Source of the DNA: Bradyrhizobium manausense | GTDB taxonomy: Bacteria; Pseudomonadota; Alphaproteobacteria; Rhizobiales; Xanthobacteraceae | Direction of reading: 5' to 3' | Assembly: GCF_018129685.1 (NCBI RefSeq) | Contig: NZ_JAFCLG010000007.1 | Coordinates: 62,001 to 126,000, forward strand | Length of the DNA: 64,000 nucleotides | Shown: positions 16,113 through 24,977 of the stretch, piece after piece | Layout: each line of letters starts with the position of its first letter | How positions within the stretch are numbered: position 1 is the first letter of the stretch | Program-made: the position numbers and the translations under genes | Notes under the pieces: generated by a model | Told to the model about the DNA's origin: nothing | Databases searched by the model: none | The model's input: only the letters and a program-made list of their open reading frames with translations

Positions 16113-17600
16113 TCAGATGCGGCGCGCAAGGGCCGCGTTGCCGGTGATGCGCGATGACGGTGCGGCAGGCGTCGCAGCTGACGTCGCGCTCGGGCTTGGT
16201 GTACCGGAACCATTGGATCCCTGTATGTCTTGCGGCTGGTTTGGCGCGGTCCCGCCGGTAGCAGATGGCCCCTCGGGCCGCAATGGCCGGGGCGGGGCGA
16301 ACAAAAAGCCCTGGCCGAACCGCACGTCATAGTCGAGCAGATCGACCACCGCGCGCTCGCCCTCGATCCGCTCGGCGATCAAATCGATGCCGAAACGGCC
16401 GAGCAGGTCGGACAGGTCGGAGGGGTGGATGTCCGAGGTCGAGGCCTGCCGCGGGTCGAGCAGCAGCGACGCCGGCACCTTGATGAAGCGCACGCCGCGG
16501 TCGGCGAGCTCGCGGGGCTCGATCCTGAGGTCGGTGACATGGTCGATCGAGAAGCGGAAGCCGCGCTGGGCAAGCGCGGCGAGATTCTCGGTCTCGGCGG
16601 GGCCGAGGCCGCGGAAGGTCGCCTGCTTGAACTCCAGCACCAGCGACGGCGCGAGCGCCCGGTTGGCCTCGAGGAAATCGAGGCATTGCGCGAAGGTCGT
16701 GGAATTGCCGAGCGTCGAGGCCGCGACGTTGCAGAACACGCCGACGTCCTTGTTGCGCACCATCAGCCGGCGCAGCACCTGCACACAGCGCAGCAGCACC
16801 ATGTTGTCGATGCGGCCGATCAGGCCGGACGCCTCGGCGATGCTGATGAATTCCTCGGCGGCAATCAGCTGGTCACGCTCGTCGCGCACCCGGGTCACGG
16901 CTTCGTAGAACCGGACCTTGCGCTGCGGCAGCGTCACCATCGGCTGCAGGAAGATGTCGATGCGGTTCTCGTCGATCGCGTTGCGCAGCATCGCCAGCAT
17001 CTGGGTCTGGTTGCGGCCGTTGACCGTCTGGACGGCGTTGGCGATCGGGGTCTTGACTGCGGGCGCCGCCTGCCGTGGCGGCGGCGCAGGAATCGGGGGA
17101 GGCGTGGCCGGCCGTTCCTCGAACGGCGTCATCAGATCGACCGGCGCGTCCGGCTCGAGCTTGGCGAGCGGAGCGGTGGCCGGCGCCGGTGCATTGCCGG
17201 CCAGCAAGTCCTCATGGGTCGACACCGTGGCGGCGAGCTGCCGGACCAGTCCGCCAAGCTCGTTGATCTCGCCGACCACGGACTGGACGCGGTCCGAATT
17301 GGCCGAATTGGACGAGGCGATGCGGCCCTCGATCGCAGCCAGCCGGCGGCCGAACTCAGCCACCTGGCGGGCGAGGTCGGCGGTGCCGCGCGAGAGGTCG
17401 GCGATCTGGCCGCCGACGTCGCTGCGGTCGCGTAGCCGCATCGAGACCGCGTTGTAGAGGATCAGGAAAGTCAGCGCGGTCAGCGCCACGATCGCGGATT
17501 CGGTTCCGCTGATGCCGGCGACCGAGTAGAGCACAAGCCCGAGCGAGGCCGCGACCAGAACCATGCAGAAGGCGATGAAGATCGTCGAAATGCGAATCAT
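16113..17600 (-). CDS. EAL-domain protein with degenerate active site, TipF-like
   Basis: 495 residues: two N-terminal membrane helices (about 5-28 and 32-50), a coiled coil (about 62-130), a Pro/Ala linker (135-185) and a C-terminal EAL domain (about 200-440). EAL reads EAV (233-235). N291 and E323 are kept, but the metal-binding DD pair is DH (353-354) and the KxD lysine motif is KVP (374-376). Phosphodiesterase activity is therefore unlikely and a c-di-GMP receptor role is more likely. This architecture matches Caulobacter TipF, a c-di-GMP-responsive flagellar positioning factor; the orthology is inferred from architecture, not alignment. Confidence 0.85.
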   Translation of the reverse strand: MIRISTIFIAFCMVLVAASLGLVLYSVAGISGTESAIVALTALTFLILYNAVSMRLRDRSDVGGQIADLSRGTADLARQVAEFGRRLAAIEGRIASSNSANSDRVQSVVGEINELGGLVRQLAATVSTHEDLLAGNAPAPATAPLAKLEPDAPVDLMTPFEERPATPPPIPAPPPRQAAPAVKTPIANAVQTVNGRNQTQMLAMLRNAIDENRIDIFLQPMVTLPQRKVRFYEAVTRVRDERDQLIAAEEFISIAEASGLIGRIDNMVLLRCVQVLRRLMVRNKDVGVFCNVAASTLGNSTTFAQCLDFLEANRALAPSLVLEFKQATFRGLGPAETENLAALAQRGFRFSIDHVTDLRIEPRELADRGVRFIKVPASLLLDPRQASTSDIHPSDLSDLLGRFGIDLIAERIEGERAVVDLLDYDVRFGQGFLFAPPRPLRPEGPSATGGTAPNQPQDIQGSNGSGTPSPSATSAATPAAPSSRITGNAALARRI

Positions 17601-17738
17601 GCCGCGCGTTACGCCTCAAGAGCTGACTGCCTCACCCGGGAAAACACGGGCCGCTCTTCGCACCCGTCGCGCCTCATGCCCCCTGAGCGGGGCGAGCTTA
17701 ACATCATTGTTGATTCGGAGGGATAGCGGGTGCGGCGG

Positions 17739-18869
17739 TCACGACGGCGCGGCGGCGCCCACCGTGTCGGCCGAGACGGCCTCGCGGCTGCCGAGCGGCC
17801 TGGGGCGTCCGGTGGTCGTGTCGCGCAGGGTCTGCCTTTCGATCTCGGAATTCAGCTCGGCGCCGAACATGATCACGATGGCGGACATCCACATCCACAT
17901 CATCAAGCCGATCGCGGCGCCGAGCGAGCCGTAGGTCGCATTGTAGTTGGCAAAGGACGAGAGATACCAGGAGAGCAGCGCCGAGCCCGCGATCCAGAGG
18001 ATGGAGGCCGTCACCGCGCCGAGGCTCAGCCACTGCCAGCGCGGCGCATCGCGGCTCGGGGCGAAACGGTAGAGGATGGCGAGCGCCACCAGCAGGATGA
18101 GGAACAGCAGGGGCCATCGTGCCAGCGCGACGATCAGCTTGCTCTCGGGCGCCATGCCGAGATGATCGAGTGCGAGCGGGAAAGCGACGACGGCGCCCAC
18201 CATCAGCAGGAGCGCCGCGATGCCGCCGACCGTGAAGGCAAGTGACACCATGTTCAGCTTGATGAAGCTGCGTTTCTCGCGCTCCTCGTAGGCGACATTG
18301 AGGGCGTCGAAGATCGCCTTGACGCCCGCATTGGCGCTCCAGATTGCGAGCACGAGACCGAACAGGAAGGTGGCGCCGAGTGCCGTATTGCCCTTCGACA
18401 CCACGCGTCCGACCTGCTCCTGGACGATCTGGAAGGTGCCTTCGGGAAGCATCATCGCCAGCTTCTGGAGGTTGTCGCTGATCGTCGCAGGATTGGCGAA
18501 CAATCCGTAGGACGAGACAAGTGCGGTGACGGCGGGAAAGATCGCAAGCAGCCCGAAGAACACGACGCCGCCGGCGGTCGCGAGCAGGCGATCGTCGTCG
18601 ATGCGTTGATAGGTACGCCAGAAAATATCCTTCCAGCCAGCCCAGGGAATCGTGAAGGGGCTTTTCGCGCGACGGCCGTGGTCCGGCTGCGTCGCCGCAT
18701 GTGCCGGGTTTGTTTCAGGCGAATTTGCCTCGCCTTTGCGGTGGTCTTGCGGAGGCCCCGATGCGATCAAGCCGGACTCTTGGAAATAGCGCTCGGCGCT
18801 CAGCACGAAGACAGCCGTGGCTGCGACCAGCAGCCAGGAGTCGATTTGGCCGGAGCGCCGTACCGGCAT
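17739..18869 (-). CDS. YihY/virulence factor BrkB family membrane protein
   Basis: 376-residue inner-membrane protein with about six hydrophobic segments. The family signature lies in RLLATAGGVVFFGLLAIFPA. An N-terminal extension of about 85 residues carries an extra hydrophobic stretch (SWLLVAATAVFVLSAE) and a hydrophilic linker. The family was once called RNase BN; the true function is unknown, possibly transport. The ATG directly follows the stop of the holin-like gene upstream with no gap, so the pair is translationally linked. The C-terminus beyond about 345 is hydrophilic. Confidence 0.9.
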   Translation of the reverse strand: MPVRRSGQIDSWLLVAATAVFVLSAERYFQESGLIASGPPQDHRKGEANSPETNPAHAATQPDHGRRAKSPFTIPWAGWKDIFWRTYQRIDDDRLLATAGGVVFFGLLAIFPAVTALVSSYGLFANPATISDNLQKLAMMLPEGTFQIVQEQVGRVVSKGNTALGATFLFGLVLAIWSANAGVKAIFDALNVAYEEREKRSFIKLNMVSLAFTVGGIAALLLMVGAVVAFPLALDHLGMAPESKLIVALARWPLLFLILLVALAILYRFAPSRDAPRWQWLSLGAVTASILWIAGSALLSWYLSSFANYNATYGSLGAAIGLMMWMWMSAIVIMFGAELNSEIERQTLRDTTTGRPRPLGSREAVSADTVGAAAPS

Positions 18870-19484
18870 TCAAGCGTCCAATCCCTGGTTGTGACGCCTT
18901 CGCCGCGCCGCTGTGAGCCCCGCCAGCCCAATTGCCGCGAGCATCAGGCCAAGCTGCACGGGCCGGTTGGCACGGGCCGGCCAGGCCTTGCGGCGATGGC
19001 CGCGTTCGCCCGGCGCAATCGGCACCAGGGGAATTGTCGCCGCGACCTCTTTCACAGCCTGTTTGACCGTTCCACGCGGGATCCGCGGCGTCGCGACCGC
19101 CACGCGCAAACGGCTGGCAAGCGGAACGACCGGCTTTGCCTTGCGCTTCATCTGCGCCATCGCCATCCCGGCGCAGGCTCCGGCGAGCACCAGCAGCACG
19201 GCCGCGGCGGCACCAAAACCCCAGAATTGTCCGTAAGTGATGGCCACCCAGCGGTAAAGGGCGATCAGTCCAACGAAAAATGCGCCGGTCAGGAACAGGC
19301 CGGCGACTGCGAATAGCGCGCCGGCTACCGCGTAAGATGTCACCTTTCCGGTGGCCAGGCTGGTCTGGTCGCGCAAATAGGATTGAGCGGCGCGTTTGAG
19401 ATGGTTGAGCTTCAGCGCCATGCCGGCGCGCAGCAATTCGCCCGATGGCGCGAGCATGCGGACATCCTCCGAGAGCAGAGACAT
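18870..19484 (-). CDS. Phage holin-like family protein (DUF1469 type)
   Basis: 204 residues with two central membrane helices (VAGALFAVAGLFLTGAFFVG and GFGAAAAVLLVLAGACAGMA) after an amphipathic N-terminus, and a third near the C-terminus (LGLMLAAIGLAGL). This is the layout of the putative Actinobacteriophage holin III / DUF1469 membrane family, common in rhizobial chromosomes and usually not phage-borne. Its stop abuts the start of the YihY gene. Nothing else here suggests a prophage. The function is unknown. Confidence 0.8.
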   Translation of the reverse strand: MSLLSEDVRMLAPSGELLRAGMALKLNHLKRAAQSYLRDQTSLATGKVTSYAVAGALFAVAGLFLTGAFFVGLIALYRWVAITYGQFWGFGAAAAVLLVLAGACAGMAMAQMKRKAKPVVPLASRLRVAVATPRIPRGTVKQAVKEVAATIPLVPIAPGERGHRRKAWPARANRPVQLGLMLAAIGLAGLTAARRRRHNQGLDA

Positions 19485-19544
19485 TGGTCGGGGGATGAAC
19501 GTGGCGAAATCTGACTTGTTCCGCCGATAGGCTGCCGTGGCGGA

Positions 19545-20504
19545 TCAGCCGAGATCGGCAGCGGCGATCCAGAACACCTCGCCCTCGGAGTCCTCGGTGT
19601 CGAGCCAAAGCAGCGGCAGTTCCGGAAAGGCCTCGTCGACCAGCTCGCGGCCGCGGCCGATCTCGCAGAGCAGGCCGCCGTCGGGCGTGAGATGGTTGGG
19701 CGCCTCGTGCAGGATGCGGCGCACCACGTCGAGACCATCGGGGCCGCCATCGAAGGCAAGCTTCGGTTCGGCCCGGCATTCCGGCGGCAGCGCAGCCATG
19801 CCTTCGGCGTCGACGTAAGGCGGATTGGTGATGATCAGATCATATCTGGCATCGCCGAGCGGCGCGAACAGATCGCCGCGATGGAGCGTGATCCGCTCCT
19901 CCAGCCCATGCTCCGCAACATTGCGCTTCGCGACTTCAAGCGCGCCCTTGGACAATTCGACGGCGTCGATCGTGGCGTTCGGGAAATGATGCGCGGCGAG
20001 AATGGCCAGGCATCCGGATCCCGTACAGAGATCAAGCACCCGCTCCACCGCCGTGGGGTCATCGATCAGCGAGCCCACCTCGCCGTCGCCGCCGAAATGG
20101 GAGTCCAGCAGCTCGCCGATGAAGGAGCGCGGAACGATGACGCGCTCGTCGACATAGAAGGGCAGGCCGCGCATGTAGATCTTGTTGACCAGATAGGCGG
20201 TCGGTTTGCGCGTGGTGATGCGCTTGTGGATGAGATCGAGCAGGGTCTTGCCTTCCGCCGCGGTGACGCACGCATGGCCAAAAATCTCGAACTGGTCGGG
20301 ATGCAGATGCAGCGCCTCGCAGACCAGGAAGACGGCGTCCGCGACCGGATCGGTCGTGCCATGGGCGAATGCGAGCTTGGCCTCAGCGAAGCGGCTCACC
20401 GCATAGCGAACGAAATCGATCAGCGTGAGCAACTCGCCCCGGCCGACCTTCGCGAGTTTCGGTGCGGCGCGGCTGTGCGCAATCTTCTTGGATGCTTTGG
20501 CCAT
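19545..20504 (-). CDS. prmB: Ribosomal protein L3 N5-glutamine methyltransferase
   Basis: SAM-dependent enzyme that methylates a glutamine of ribosomal protein L3. 319 residues. Motif I is VLDLCTGSGCLAI, and the catalytic NPPY lies in IITNPPYVDAEGM, the signature of Gln N5-methyltransferases. Length and the N-terminal helical domain (about 25-110) fit PrmB better than PrmC. The start overlaps the moaE stop by one base (TGATG). It is the last gene of the uvrC-pgsA-moaD-moaE run. Confidence 0.92.
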   Translation of the reverse strand: MAKASKKIAHSRAAPKLAKVGRGELLTLIDFVRYAVSRFAEAKLAFAHGTTDPVADAVFLVCEALHLHPDQFEIFGHACVTAAEGKTLLDLIHKRITTRKPTAYLVNKIYMRGLPFYVDERVIVPRSFIGELLDSHFGGDGEVGSLIDDPTAVERVLDLCTGSGCLAILAAHHFPNATIDAVELSKGALEVAKRNVAEHGLEERITLHRGDLFAPLGDARYDLIITNPPYVDAEGMAALPPECRAEPKLAFDGGPDGLDVVRRILHEAPNHLTPDGGLLCEIGRGRELVDEAFPELPLLWLDTEDSEGEVFWIAAADLG

Positions 20505-20986
20505 CAGGATCGGGTCCAGCGTGCGGCAGCCTCGTCGTCACGGGCGTGGGCTTCGACCCAGCCGGTGCCGGTGGCGCTTTCTTCCTTCTTCCAGAACGGG
20601 GCGCTGGTCTTGAGGTAGTCCATCAGGAACTCGGCCGCCTCGAACGCCGCCCGGCGGTGTTGCGAGGCCGTGAGCACCAGGACGATGTTCTGGCCGGGCC
20701 TGAATCGCCCGACGCGATGGATGACCGTGACGCCGTTGAGCGGCCAGCGCGACATGGCCTCGTCGACATGGCGCTTGATCTCTTCCTCGGCCATTCCGGG
20801 ATAATGCTCGAGCGTCAGCGCTGCGATCTTGGAGCTGTCCTCGTCGGCGCGGCAGAGGCCGGAGAAGCTCACGACCGCGCCGATATCGGTGCGGCTCCTG
20901 GTCAGGACCGCGATCTCGCGCGCGATATCGAAATCGTCTTCCTGGATGCGGATGGCGACCGGACAGTTGGCGGCGGAAGAGGTCAT
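20504..20986 (-). CDS. moaE: Molybdopterin synthase catalytic subunit
   Basis: Large subunit of molybdopterin synthase, which transfers sulfur from the MoaD thiocarboxylate to precursor Z. 160 residues. The conserved core GAVVSFSGLCR and the basic active-site region (HRVGRFRPGQ, HRRAAFEAAEFLMDYLK, FWKKE) are present. It lies four bases after moaD and overlaps prmB. It supplies cofactor for molybdoenzymes such as the CO dehydrogenase at 40-44 kb; that link is by biochemistry only. Confidence 0.95.
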   Translation of the reverse strand: MTSSAANCPVAIRIQEDDFDIAREIAVLTRSRTDIGAVVSFSGLCRADEDSSKIAALTLEHYPGMAEEEIKRHVDEAMSRWPLNGVTVIHRVGRFRPGQNIVLVLTASQHRRAAFEAAEFLMDYLKTSAPFWKKEESATGTGWVEAHARDDEAAARWTRS

Positions 20987-20989
20987 GGC

Positions 20990-21241
20990 CTAACCGCCGG
21001 TCATTGGCGGGAAGAACGCGATCTCGCGGGCGCCCGCGATCGTGGCATCCGCCTTGACGTGAGCGTGATCGATCGCGGTGCGGATGATCTTCGGCTTCTC
21101 GAACGCGTAGGCATAGGCTTCGTTCTGGCCGGACAGCCAAGCGATCAGCTCCTCGACGGTACGTACCGTCGCGGGCGGCTCGATCATCTCTTCGGCCTTG
21201 CCGATGCGCTCGCGCACCCAGGCGAAGTACTTCACCTTCAT
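20990..21241 (-). CDS. moaD: Molybdopterin synthase sulfur-carrier subunit
   Basis: 83-residue ubiquitin-fold sulfur carrier. It ends in the required Gly-Gly (FFPPMTGG), which is adenylated and thiocarboxylated for sulfur transfer to precursor Z. The start overlaps the pgsA stop by four bases and moaE follows after three bases, so expression is coupled. Confidence 0.95.
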   Translation of the reverse strand: MKVKYFAWVRERIGKAEEMIEPPATVRTVEELIAWLSGQNEAYAYAFEKPKIIRTAIDHAHVKADATIAGAREIAFFPPMTGG

Positions 21242-21867
21242 CCCTCATCCTCCTTGATGAGGTGATGGATGCCGGCGCGGAAATAATCGTAGCCGGTGTA
21301 CATGGTCAGGATCGCCGAGGCCCACAACAGGACGAGGCCGATCAGCGAGACCACGGAGACGACTTCGTCACCGGCGGGACCTGCGAGCAGGAAGCCGATG
21401 GCGACCAGCTGCACGGTGGTCTTCCACTTGGCGAGCTTGGTCACGGGAACGCTGACGCGCAGCGCGGCGAGATATTCGCGCAGGCCCGAGACCAGGATCT
21501 CGCGGCACAGGATCACGATGGCGGCCCACAGCGACCAGCCATGGATGATGCCGTCGGCGGCCAGCATGAGGAGGCAGGAGGCAACCAGCAGCTTGTCGGC
21601 GATCGGGTCGAGCATCCGGCCGAACGCCGATTGCTGATTCCAGATCCGGGCGTAATAGCCGTCGAGATAGTCGGTTACCGCAGCGCCAATGAAGATCGCG
21701 ACAGCGACCCAGCGCAGCCAGAGCGGGTAGTCCATGATCGATTGCGCATAGATGCATCCGACCACGACCGGGATCGCGGCGATCCGGCCATAGGTCAGGA
21801 TGTTCGGGAGGGACATCGCGCGGCTGGTCGTCCCTCGTGTCGTGGCGATGTTCATCGATCCTACCAA
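21238..21867 (-). CDS. pgsA: CDP-diacylglycerol--glycerol-3-phosphate 3-phosphatidyltransferase
   Basis: Makes phosphatidylglycerol phosphate, the committed step to anionic phospholipids, in the inner membrane. 209 residues, with the CDP-alcohol phosphatidyltransferase motif DG(x)2AR(x)8G(x)3D(x)3D intact (DGYYAR through DPIAD) and several membrane helices. Translation could begin at the internal ATGs at 21855 (MNIATT) or 21816 (MSLPN), which match typical PgsA N-termini. It lies between uvrC and moaD. Confidence 0.94.
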   Translation of the reverse strand: MVGSMNIATTRGTTSRAMSLPNILTYGRIAAIPVVVGCIYAQSIMDYPLWLRWVAVAIFIGAAVTDYLDGYYARIWNQQSAFGRMLDPIADKLLVASCLLMLAADGIIHGWSLWAAIVILCREILVSGLREYLAALRVSVPVTKLAKWKTTVQLVAIGFLLAGPAGDEVVSVVSLIGLVLLWASAILTMYTGYDYFRAGIHHLIKEDEG

Positions 21868-21949
21868 TACCGCTCAAGCCTGAACGTCAACCGTCCCTCC
21901 CCAAATGTGGCACGGGATGCGACGACCATATGACTACAGCCCCTTTAGT

Positions 21950-24013
21950 TCACCCCGGCTGGGGATGGAAATAGTCGAATATCCTGCGGGCGCTCTCGGC
22001 GCTTACCCCGGGAACCTTGCCGAGATCGGCGATCGAGGCCCGTTCGATCTCCTTCAGGGTTCCGAAATGGTGCAGCAAGGCACGTTTGCGTGACGGGCCG
22101 ATGCCGGGAATTTCCTGCAGACCGGCCTCGCGGATGTCCTTCTTGCGCAGCTTGCGGTGCGAGCCGATGACGAAACGGTGGGCCTCGTCCCGCAGGCGCT
22201 GAATGAAATAGAGCACGGGGTCGCGCGGCTCCAGCTTGATGGCCTCGCGCTCCGGCATGAAAAGGGTCTCGCGGCCGGCATCCCGGTCCGGGCCCTTGGC
22301 GACCGACATCAGCGACACCTGGGTCAGGCCGAGATTGGCAAAGATCTCGCGGACGGCGTTGAGCTGGCCGCGACCGCCGTCGATGATCACGAGATCGGGC
22401 CATTGCGGGAAATCGTCGTCCTTGGCTTTGGCCGCGCCCTCTTCGGGCGGGTTGATCAGGCGCTTGAAGCGGCGCTCCAGCACCTCGCGCATCATCGCGA
22501 AGTCGTCGCCCGGCGTGATCCCCTCCGACTTGATGTTGAACTTGCGGTACTGGTTTTTCACAAAGCCGTCGGGGCCGGCGACGATCATGGCGCCGACCGC
22601 ATTGGTGCCCTGGATGTGGCTGTTGTCGTAGACCTCGATGCGCTTGGGCGGATGCGGCAGGCTGAGCGTCGTGGCGATGGCATCGAGCAGGCGGCTTTGG
22701 GTCGCGGTGTCCGCGAGCTTGCGGCCGAGCGCCTCGCGCGCATTGGTCAGCGCGTGGGTGACGAGTTCCTTCTTCTCGCCGCGCTTGGGCGCGATGACCT
22801 CGACCTTGCGGCCTGCCTTGATCGAGAGCGCGTTGGCAAGCAGCTCGCTCTCCTCGATCTCGTGCGAGAGCAGGATGGTCTTCGGCGGTGGCTTGTCGTC
22901 GTAGAACTGTGCGAGGAATGACCCGAGCACTTCCTCCGGCGTATAGGTCTTCTCCGCGCGGGGAAAATAAGCACGATTGCCCCAGTTCTGGCCGGTGCGG
23001 AAGAAGAACACCTCGACGCATGAGAAGCCGCCCTCCTGATGGATGGCAAACACGTCGGCCTCTTCCACGGTGCGCGGATTGATGCCCTGCTGCGACTGGA
23101 TCGCCGACAGCGCGGCGAGACGGTCGCGGTAGAGGGCCGCGCTTTCGAATTCGAGCTCGCCGGCCGCCTTCTCCATTTCGCCCGCGAGCTCCTGCTTCAC
23201 CGCCTGGCTTTTGCCGGAGAGGAAGTCGGTCGCTTCGCGCACCAGCGTCCCATAGCCCCCGAAGTCGATCTCGCGGGTGCAGGGGCCGGCGCAGCGGCGG
23301 ATCTGGTAGAGCAGGCACGGCCTGGTACGGCTCTCGAAGAACGAGTCCGTGCAGGAGCGGATCAGGAACGCGCGCTGAAGCGCGGTGATGGTGCGGTTGA
23401 CGGCGCCCGCCGAGGCGAACGGGCCGAAATAGCGTCCCGGCCGCGTCTGCGCCCCGCGATGCTTCAGGATCTGCGGCGCCCAATGGTCGCCGGTGATCAG
23501 GATATAGGGAAACGACTTGTCGTCGCGCAGCTGCACGTTGAAGCGCGGCCGCAGCTGCTTGATCAGGTTCGCTTCCAGCAGCAGCGCCTCGGTCTCGGTC
23601 GTGGTCGAGATGATCTCCACGGACACCGTGGCAGCGATCATGCGCAGGATGCGCGCCGGCAGCGGCGCGCTCTGGCGCGCATAATTGGAAAGGCGCTTTT
23701 TGACGTTCTTGGCCTTGCCGACATAGAGCACGTCGGCGTTCGCACTGAGCATGCGATAGACGCCGGGCGAGGTCGGCGCGAGCCGGACGGCGTGCTCGAT
23801 GGCTTCGTGACCCGACGCCAGCGGCTCTTCGCCGATCGCGCCGCTTTCTTCCAGAATATCAGGCAGTCGCGCATCGTCCTCGTCGTCGCCACCGTTGGTG
23901 GCGGGATCGAGGTCGGGCGGTGTCAGCCCCTCGGGCCGGGCGTCGGCCTTCGCGGCCTGCGGCGATTTGCGCGCGCGTGCGTCGTCCGGGTTGTCGGAGG
24001 AATCGTGAACCAT
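21950..24013 (-). CDS. uvrC: Excinuclease ABC subunit C
   Basis: Makes both incisions in nucleotide excision repair after UvrAB damage recognition. 687 residues. It has an acidic N-terminal extension (about 1-75), the GIY-YIG nuclease domain with GVY at 84-86 and YVGK at 97-100, the Cys-rich stretch RRCAGPCTREI, a UVR segment that binds UvrB, the RNase H-like nuclease domain (DNSHIQGTNAVGAM, VIIDGGRGQLNA) and C-terminal helix-hairpin-helix motifs (IPGIGPSRKRALL). First gene of the uvrC-pgsA-moaD-moaE-prmB run. Confidence 0.97.
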   Translation of the reverse strand: MVHDSSDNPDDARARKSPQAAKADARPEGLTPPDLDPATNGGDDEDDARLPDILEESGAIGEEPLASGHEAIEHAVRLAPTSPGVYRMLSANADVLYVGKAKNVKKRLSNYARQSAPLPARILRMIAATVSVEIISTTTETEALLLEANLIKQLRPRFNVQLRDDKSFPYILITGDHWAPQILKHRGAQTRPGRYFGPFASAGAVNRTITALQRAFLIRSCTDSFFESRTRPCLLYQIRRCAGPCTREIDFGGYGTLVREATDFLSGKSQAVKQELAGEMEKAAGELEFESAALYRDRLAALSAIQSQQGINPRTVEEADVFAIHQEGGFSCVEVFFFRTGQNWGNRAYFPRAEKTYTPEEVLGSFLAQFYDDKPPPKTILLSHEIEESELLANALSIKAGRKVEVIAPKRGEKKELVTHALTNAREALGRKLADTATQSRLLDAIATTLSLPHPPKRIEVYDNSHIQGTNAVGAMIVAGPDGFVKNQYRKFNIKSEGITPGDDFAMMREVLERRFKRLINPPEEGAAKAKDDDFPQWPDLVIIDGGRGQLNAVREIFANLGLTQVSLMSVAKGPDRDAGRETLFMPEREAIKLEPRDPVLYFIQRLRDEAHRFVIGSHRKLRKKDIREAGLQEIPGIGPSRKRALLHHFGTLKEIERASIADLGKVPGVSAESARRIFDYFHPQPG

Positions 24014-24093
24014 GGTGCGAATTTAGGCGCTGGGGAGACCGATTTGAAGTTCCGGCCGTGGCGCACGCACAGAATGGCGCGCGCAGTTCCCGG

Positions 24094-24149
24094 TAACGTT
24101 TCCTTAAGTCTGTTAACAGCGCGGTAACGGGTCTTAACAGCCCTTTAAC
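24094..24149. promoter_or_regulatory. Phased TTAA motifs including a CtrA consensus site upstream of the porin-like gene
   Basis: TTAA at 24134-24137 and TTAAC at 24145-24149 are separated by exactly seven bases, the CtrA consensus spacing. Further TAAC/TTAAG motifs at about 24094, 24105, 24114 and 24125 give a series with a 9-11 bp step. The block is AT-rich compared with flanking DNA and lies about 115-170 bases before the ATG at 24266, between the divergent genes uvrC and the outer-membrane protein. Confidence 0.5.
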
Positions 24150-24265
24150 TTAAAACTCTCGATAAATCTTACGCGAAAAAGTGGTGGTTCCGTAACCATG
24201 CGGTCTGGCCAGGCGCGGCGGCGCGGGCATCGCAGCAGGTCACGGCAGTTGCGTTGGAGTGTGGA

Positions 24266-24889
24266 ATGAAGAGGCTCTTTGTGGGCGCAGCCGCGTTGGT
24301 TGCAGCCGGCTGGACAGCTTCGGCAGAGGCCGCCGATCTCAACTACGGGCAGCGTGCGCCCTATACGGTCAATCAGCCGCTCAATGCCTATAGCTGGGCC
24401 GGCCCGTATCTCGGCGCCAATCTCGGCTATGAGTGGGGCTCGGTGAGCAACACGGCCGTGAAGCCCTCCGGCTTTGTCGGCGGCGTGCAGGCCGGCTACA
24501 ATTTCCAGAACGGCCCGTGGGTGTTCGGTGTCGAGGGCGATATCCAGGCCGCAGGTGCCGATGACACCTTCGCGCCGTGGAAGTTTTCCAATCCCTGGTT
24601 CGGCACGCTTCGCGGCCGCGCCGGCTATTCCTTCAGCAACGTGCTGGTCTATGGCACCGCCGGCCTCGCCTTCGGCGAGTTGCGCGCGCAGACCTTCGGT
24701 TGGACAGAGTCGCACACGACCGCTGGCTGGACCGCCGGTGTCGGCGCAGAAGTCGGCCTTGCGCCGAACTGGAGCGCAAAACTCGAATATCTCTACATCG
24801 ATCTGTCGTCGAGCCAGTTCGCAATTACAGGCGTGTCAAACGGCTATAGCGCCAGCATTGTCCGTGCAGGCGTGAACTATCACTTCTGA
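24266..24889 (+). CDS. Outer-membrane beta-barrel protein (Omp25/Omp31-like)
   Basis: 207-residue 8-stranded barrel-type protein. A clear signal peptide (KRLFVGAAALVAAGWTASAEA) precedes the mature chain. It has repeated Gly/aromatic beta-strand patterns (GPYLGANLGYEWG, GGVQAGYNFQNGPWVFGVEG) and ends in the aromatic C-terminal signature NYHF recognised by the BAM complex. GGAG sits eight bases before the ATG at 24266. Such proteins are abundant structural proteins of Rhizobiales outer membranes. It is monocistronic with a strong terminator. Confidence 0.93.
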   Translation: MKRLFVGAAALVAAGWTASAEAADLNYGQRAPYTVNQPLNAYSWAGPYLGANLGYEWGSVSNTAVKPSGFVGGVQAGYNFQNGPWVFGVEGDIQAAGADDTFAPWKFSNPWFGTLRGRAGYSFSNVLVYGTAGLAFGELRAQTFGWTESHTTAGWTAGVGAEVGLAPNWSAKLEYLYIDLSSSQFAITGVSNGYSASIVRAGVNYHF

Positions 24890-24921
24890 TAGCCAAATAA
24901 GAAAATACCGGACAACAGCCT

Positions 24922-24950
24922 CCCGGCCGCTCGCGGCCGGGACTTTTTTT
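24922..24950 (+). terminator. Rho-independent terminator of the outer-membrane protein gene
   Basis: Stem CCCGGCCG / CGGCCGGG with a CTCG loop, followed by AC and seven T residues. It lies 33 bases after the stop at 24889. Confidence 0.9.
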
Positions 24951-24977
24951 GCGCCAGCTTTTTTGGGGTCAGGTCCG

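Noticed and set aside
18870..19484. Holin-like gene as evidence of a prophage
   Set aside because: DUF1469 membrane proteins are ordinary chromosomal genes in Rhizobiales; no other phage gene is nearby.
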